DNA from: Paulownia fortunei
Taxonomy: Eukaryota; Streptophyta; Magnoliopsida; Lamiales; Paulowniaceae
Direction: 5' to 3'
Assembly: GCA_019321725.1 (NCBI GenBank)
Contig: CM033106.1
Coordinates: forward strand, 26,214,118-26,278,117
DNA: 64,000 bases
Part shown: piece after piece, positions 59,790 to 64,000 of the stretch
How positions within the stretch are numbered: the stretch's first letter is position 1
Layout of the letters: each line of letters starts with the position of its first letter
The notes under the pieces: model-generated
The model's database searches: none
Told to the model about the DNA's origin: nothing
The model's input: only the letters and a program-made list of their open reading frames with translations
Translations under genes and position numbers: made by a program

Positions 59790-60360
59790 CTTTACAATAA
59801 CACAATAAAAAAAGAAAAAAAAAACCCAGAAATCCTAACTAACACACTCTCATTGTACACCACTCCAACAATAGCGAAAAAGAAAATCACGCTAAACAAG
59901 TGGGTTATCTCTTTCTTTGTCTCCAATTGTTTGTCTATAAGTTTCCACTTCTGGCCCAGTAAAATTTTTTACTGGGTCTCAGGGATCTTGAACCGAAAAA
60001 AAAAAAAAGACAATTAAATGAAATGGGATTTTTGTGGATTCTGGTTTATGTACGAAAGATCTGTAATTGTCGGCGGAAGAAGCAAAGAGAAAGGGCCATG
60101 GGTCTAATGCAGAAATGGTTGGCTGGCAATGGAGAAATAACAGCTGGGAATTTCACAAAAAACCCAAAAAAAAAAAAAAGAAAGAAAAAGAAAAACAGGG
60201 GTTTTTGCGCTGAGAATTTTTTTCAAATCGGAAAGAGTGAAGGGGATTTAGGGGAGTGAAATGGAGTAATTCATGAGTAAATAGTTTTACCAAAACAAGG
60301 ACTTGCCTCCGACTGGGGTTTGATGGGTTGAAGCAACGGAGTACCACACGCCAACTTCAT

Positions 60361-63010
60361 AGGTTTATCTGAATTTCCCGTTTTCAACCATAATAGAAAT
60401 TTCTAAATTTTATAGCATGCTTATATATTTGGATCTTTCTATATGTTAATCTTTTTTCCAATTATAGATCAATTATGATTAGTCTATCACAACCAACAAA
60501 TAAATAATACAATTAGCGCTGTAAAAGAATATAATAGAGTTAAACATATTATTTTTCAAATTTTTTATTAAATTTTTTAAAAAAATATATTAAATTGTTA
60601 ATCTATTCAAGTTTTAATCGAATTTAAATAATTTAATTTTTTATATATATTTTTTCATTCTCATGAGTCAAGATTCACATTTTATCAAATAAAAATATAT
60701 ATTTAAATTTAATTTATTAAATTAAAATCGAATATTCAGTAACTCAACGGTATTTACAACACATTACCATAAATTTATATCTAACCAATATCTTAAAAAA
60801 ATTTACATGAGCTACGGAATCTTTTTTATTTCTCATTTTTTCTTCATAATTTTGTTTAGTGGAGTTTTTAACTTTTTGAGTGGCTACTCATCTTTGGAAA
60901 AAAAAATCCAAATGTGAATTCACTTTATGCCTTTATCCATACATAAAATCTACAGATTTGAAATTAAATATGGATCAAATCCAAATGGGTCGAAATCAAT
61001 GACTCTCATAGTAAGGAAATGCATGTTAATTGTATTCCAAGTCAGAAGTCACGAGCCATGAGCAATAAATCATTCATAAAATAATCCCTATATAAAGCAT
61101 AATCATATATTGTTTTAGTTTTGTAATAAATGGTAAGATAAACGAAACTAGGATTTTAGTATAAGGGAATAATATTATAATATTAAAAATATAATATTTA
61201 TTATTTATTTTTTCACACAAAAATTCTTTATTGTTGCAAATTTTTTTCTCAACTAATTATTAAAAAAATAAAAAATATATATAAATATAGCAATATTTAC
61301 ACATAAATTTATCATATTTGTATAACTATTCGAACAAAAAATGACTTCTAACTAAATTTATTGTAAATGAGACCGATTATTCCAAAAAAATATAATTTTT
61401 AACATTATTAAAATTTGATTATAACATGTGAAAAATAAATTTTGCCAATCAAGTTTGCTTTTAAAAATCAATACAAAAATTTAAGCATTATTTTATAATC
61501 ATTGACTAAATAAAATGATATTTATACCATGAAAACCTATACACATTTTTTGCAAAATAAATATTAATAATTTCAAACAATAAGCAATAAAATTAGAATC
61601 AAATAAGTTAATAATTAAGAATTAAAAAATAAAAAATAACATTATTGAATAATTTTGTACTAAAATAAGCTATACTTATATAAACAGAATCATAATAAAT
61701 TAGTACAAATACCTTCCATACTTTATATTAATAACAATTCCACCACTTATTTTTTTTAAATAAAGTTTAAAGTAATTTTAGAATTTTTTTTGTTTGGAGG
61801 AGAAAGAACATGGATGGCTATATGACTTTGAAGGTGAGAAAATTTTATGGAAGTTTTTTAGGGAAAGAAACAACAAAATAAATATTTTATCTCAATAAAA
61901 TGACATTTAATTATTCAAAAAAGGCCAAAAATTTAAATTTATTAAATTCACATATTAAAAATAAGATTATATAAATTTGAGGGAACGATTGGGTCAATAA
62001 AAAGATAATTTAATTATTTAAAATGGGCAAAATTTATAAATTTATTAAATTTACATATTAAAAACAGAATTACAAAAAATTAAGGTGCCCGACTCACGAC
62101 ATAAAATTTAATTCCTTCCCTCCATATTTGTCACCCATTTTAATTTTTAGGCCCCCACACCCACCCACCCACCCAAAAAAAAAAAAAAAAAAGAAAAAAA
62201 AAAACTAAAATTGGTAGGGCCATGTATTTTTAAAGTTTATGGACATGAAGATTTCCATCAAAAGGGTTCTAAAGAATAAGTTTTTTGGTAAGCATCGAAT
62301 TTTAACTATTGGTTGTCATTTTCATCCTTGTTGTCAAACTTTTTATATTTATTTATTTATTTTAACCTTTATTATTGATGGAATGATGAATTCACACTCT
62401 ACTTATTGTCCTCCGTCGTTATATGTAAAAAGCTTAATGCTTATTGAACTCATAGAGGGGGAAAAATAAAGTTTGTAACATGTATTTTGACTTTTAAATA
62501 TTTTGATCAACCTACTATAGATGTTGATTGAGATAGCAACAAGCCCAAAATCCTTTGGATAAGCCCAATTTATTTTAATGCTTTTAGTATTAAAATAGAA
62601 TTAATTACAAAAATTACTATCGATGTTTATGTATTTATAAAAATTATTTTTTAAATTTATAAATTATAAATATTTTATTAATATATTATAAAGATCTTTT
62701 ATAATTTGTTTATATTTTATAAATTACACATGTTGTTCATTATTTAAAAAATAAAAAAAACTCTATTTTAATTATAATATACAATAGTGCAATTTGCAAA
62801 ATAGATAAATATTAATATAATATTTATAATTTATAAAATTTAAAAAATCATTTTTATAAATAGAGCAAACTTGAGGGTAGCTTTTATAATTAATCATACT
62901 AAAATAATAGTTACAAGGCCGAGTGCAGAAAATTGAAAATTCGACGACTGCAGAGAAACATTTGGCACCGAAGCATCCTCCACGGTATCTGCTCATGCTT
63001 CGCTCCACCT
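60361..63010. other. AT-rich intergenic DNA between divergent NIPA-like and HISN1 genes
   Basis: No gene recognised. It contains a tandem duplication of about 102 bp (about 61861-62065), an (ACCC)n plus poly-A tract (about 62155-62203) and a foldback element (62601-62893). Confidence 0.55.
62601..62893. mobile_element. Foldback (MITE-like) element, copy 2
   Basis: Both ends carry TTAATTA[CT]AAAA[AG][AC]TAC in opposite orientation. The inverted arms extend about 80-90 bp through TTTATAAAAATxATTTTTTAAA and TTATAAATTATAAATATT. No coding capacity. The same arms occur at 17851-18073. Confidence 0.65.
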
Positions 63011-63017
63011 AACACAT

Positions 63018-63034
63018 ATCGGCGGCGGCGGCGG
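63018..63034 (+). repeat. (CGG)n trinucleotide tract in the HISN1 leader
   Basis: Five to six CGG units about 105 bp upstream of the HISN1 start codon, in the 5' leader or core promoter. Confidence 0.8.
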
Positions 63035-63139
63035 CGGTAAATCATTTATCTCTTCGCACCCCCAAACGAATCTCTGCCCCGATCTCTTTCTCTATCACAC
63101 ACAACACACACTGCACGCGGCCAGAAGAAATTTGAAGAA

Positions 63140-63554
63140 ATGTATGTGGTGCGGACGATTTTCCTGCAATGCCCCACGGCTTCAATTTCACTCTCCTCAA
63201 CGCCGTCGTCTTCTTCGCGTGATTGCGTTTCCGTGAAATTCTCCGTTTCGTGTTGCTCTGGGGCGTCGCCAGTTACTGTGGTGAATGGGAATGTGGATAA
63301 GAAGCCGTCTGAGAGGAATGAAGTTCGGCTTGGATTGCCGAGTAAAGGCCGAATGGCCACAGACACTCTAGATCTTCTCAAGGTATTTAATTATATGTAT
63401 ATGCTCATGTATTTTATGTATCTTTTTAGTAGTATTAGTGTTTGTGGTATTCGGTGGGTTTTTACTAAACTAACGCGTTTTATATTATGTGAAGGATTGT
63501 CAATTGTCAGTGAAACAGGTGAATCCACGGCAGTATGTTGCGGAAATTCCTCAG
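63140..63554 (+). CDS. HISN1: ATP phosphoribosyltransferase, chloroplastic (first two exons; 3' part beyond window)
   Basis: Exon 1 is 63140-63382 and exon 2 is 63495-63554, with GT-AG borders and phase 0 at both junctions. Exon 1 encodes a Ser/Thr/Cys-rich, acid-poor N-terminus of about 60 residues, fitting a plastid transit peptide. The start of the catalytic domain follows: EVRLGLPSKGRMATDTLDLL and DCQLSVKQVNPRQYVAEIPQ. The enzyme (HisG) joins ATP and PRPP to give phosphoribosyl-ATP, the first and feedback-regulated step of histidine synthesis, in plastids. The next expected exon (the NLEVWFQRP region) is not found before 64000, so the gene continues outside the window. Confidence 0.95.
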
Positions 63555-64000
63555 GTGCGCCGTTCATTTCCGTACGCAAGCAATGGGAACTGTATTTAGC
63601 TGTTGCAATGATTGGTTTCTCTGTTCATATTTTGTTGTATTTTTTGCCTGAGTTAAAGTTATCAATTCATTTTGATTGTTGATTGAATAATTGATTATGA
63701 GGGTCTTCTTTTCCTCATAGATGAGATTAGTGGATTACTTCTGATTGAGTTAAATGGGAAAAAGGGAATCCATGTAGCTCATACCAATATGCGGTGAAGC
63801 TTTTTTGAGTTGTCTTTCTTAATGGTTGGAAACATATACTCGACCTATCATATATAAGCCCTATGAATACATGCGGAACTCTGGATGTGATTTCTGCAAT
63901 GCCACATAAAATTGATTTATCCTCTTTTTGTAGCAAATATATTTGGGTGGAGAATTTATTTTTCTTTCCTCATGTCTTCATCTAATGATGAATATTTACT
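63555..64000 (+). other. Intron 2 of HISN1 (partial)
   Basis: Follows the GTGCGC donor after the AEIPQ codons. No further HISN1 exon recognised up to the window end. Confidence 0.7.

Noticed and set aside
63046..63381. 111-codon minus-strand frame over HISN1 exon 1
   Set aside because: Antisense to the clear HISN1 transit peptide and catalytic start; no homology recognised.

Overview
Nuclear DNA of a flowering plant, almost certainly a eudicot. The genes have many introns, the intergenic DNA is very AT-rich, and protein similarities are closest to Arabidopsis-type sequences recalled from memory. A run of exactly 100 Ns (57945-58044) marks an unsized assembly gap, so this is a draft scaffold. 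The species cannot be fixed from the sequence.

Layout. 1-4.5 kb (+): 3' part of an EI24/etoposide-induced 2.4-like membrane protein gene. 5-12.5 kb: AT-rich intergenic DNA with decayed repeats. 12.6-14.2 kb (-): intronless class I TCP transcription factor, TCP8-like. 15-22 kb: intergenic DNA with microsatellites and a foldback element. 22.3-28.4 kb (+): complete six-exon YY1-type C2H2 zinc-finger gene whose last 132 bp are tandemly duplicated. 29.6-32.3 kb (-): complete cytosolic ribosomal protein eS12 gene with TATA box and telo-box. 33.7-36.8 kb: a divergent copy of a noncoding family. 39.3-40.1 kb (-): zinc-finger homeodomain (ZF-HD) gene whose two domains lie in different frames. 40.8-57.3 kb: a tandem segmental duplication of about 6 kb, with LINE relics and a 5.9-kb Helitron-like insertion in the second copy. 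58-60.3 kb (-): first exon of a NIPA-type magnesium transporter gene, the rest missing at or beyond the gap. 63.1-64 kb (+): first two exons of plastid ATP phosphoribosyltransferase (histidine biosynthesis), running off the window.

The genes do not form a pathway or operon. They are ordinary plant loci: transcription factors (TCP, YY1, ZF-HD), translation (eS12), transport (NIPA), amino-acid synthesis (HISN1) and a membrane protein. From memory, the EI24-like and YY1 genes are near neighbours on Arabidopsis chromosome 4, and TCP8 and HISN1A are near neighbours on chromosome 1, so the order may preserve old synteny. I found no clearly new biological system. The most unusual items are the ZF-HD gene with a possible 62-nt frame-restoring intron, the duplicated YY1 tail, the spliced-looking noncoding family in three copies, and the large repeat-bearing insertion.
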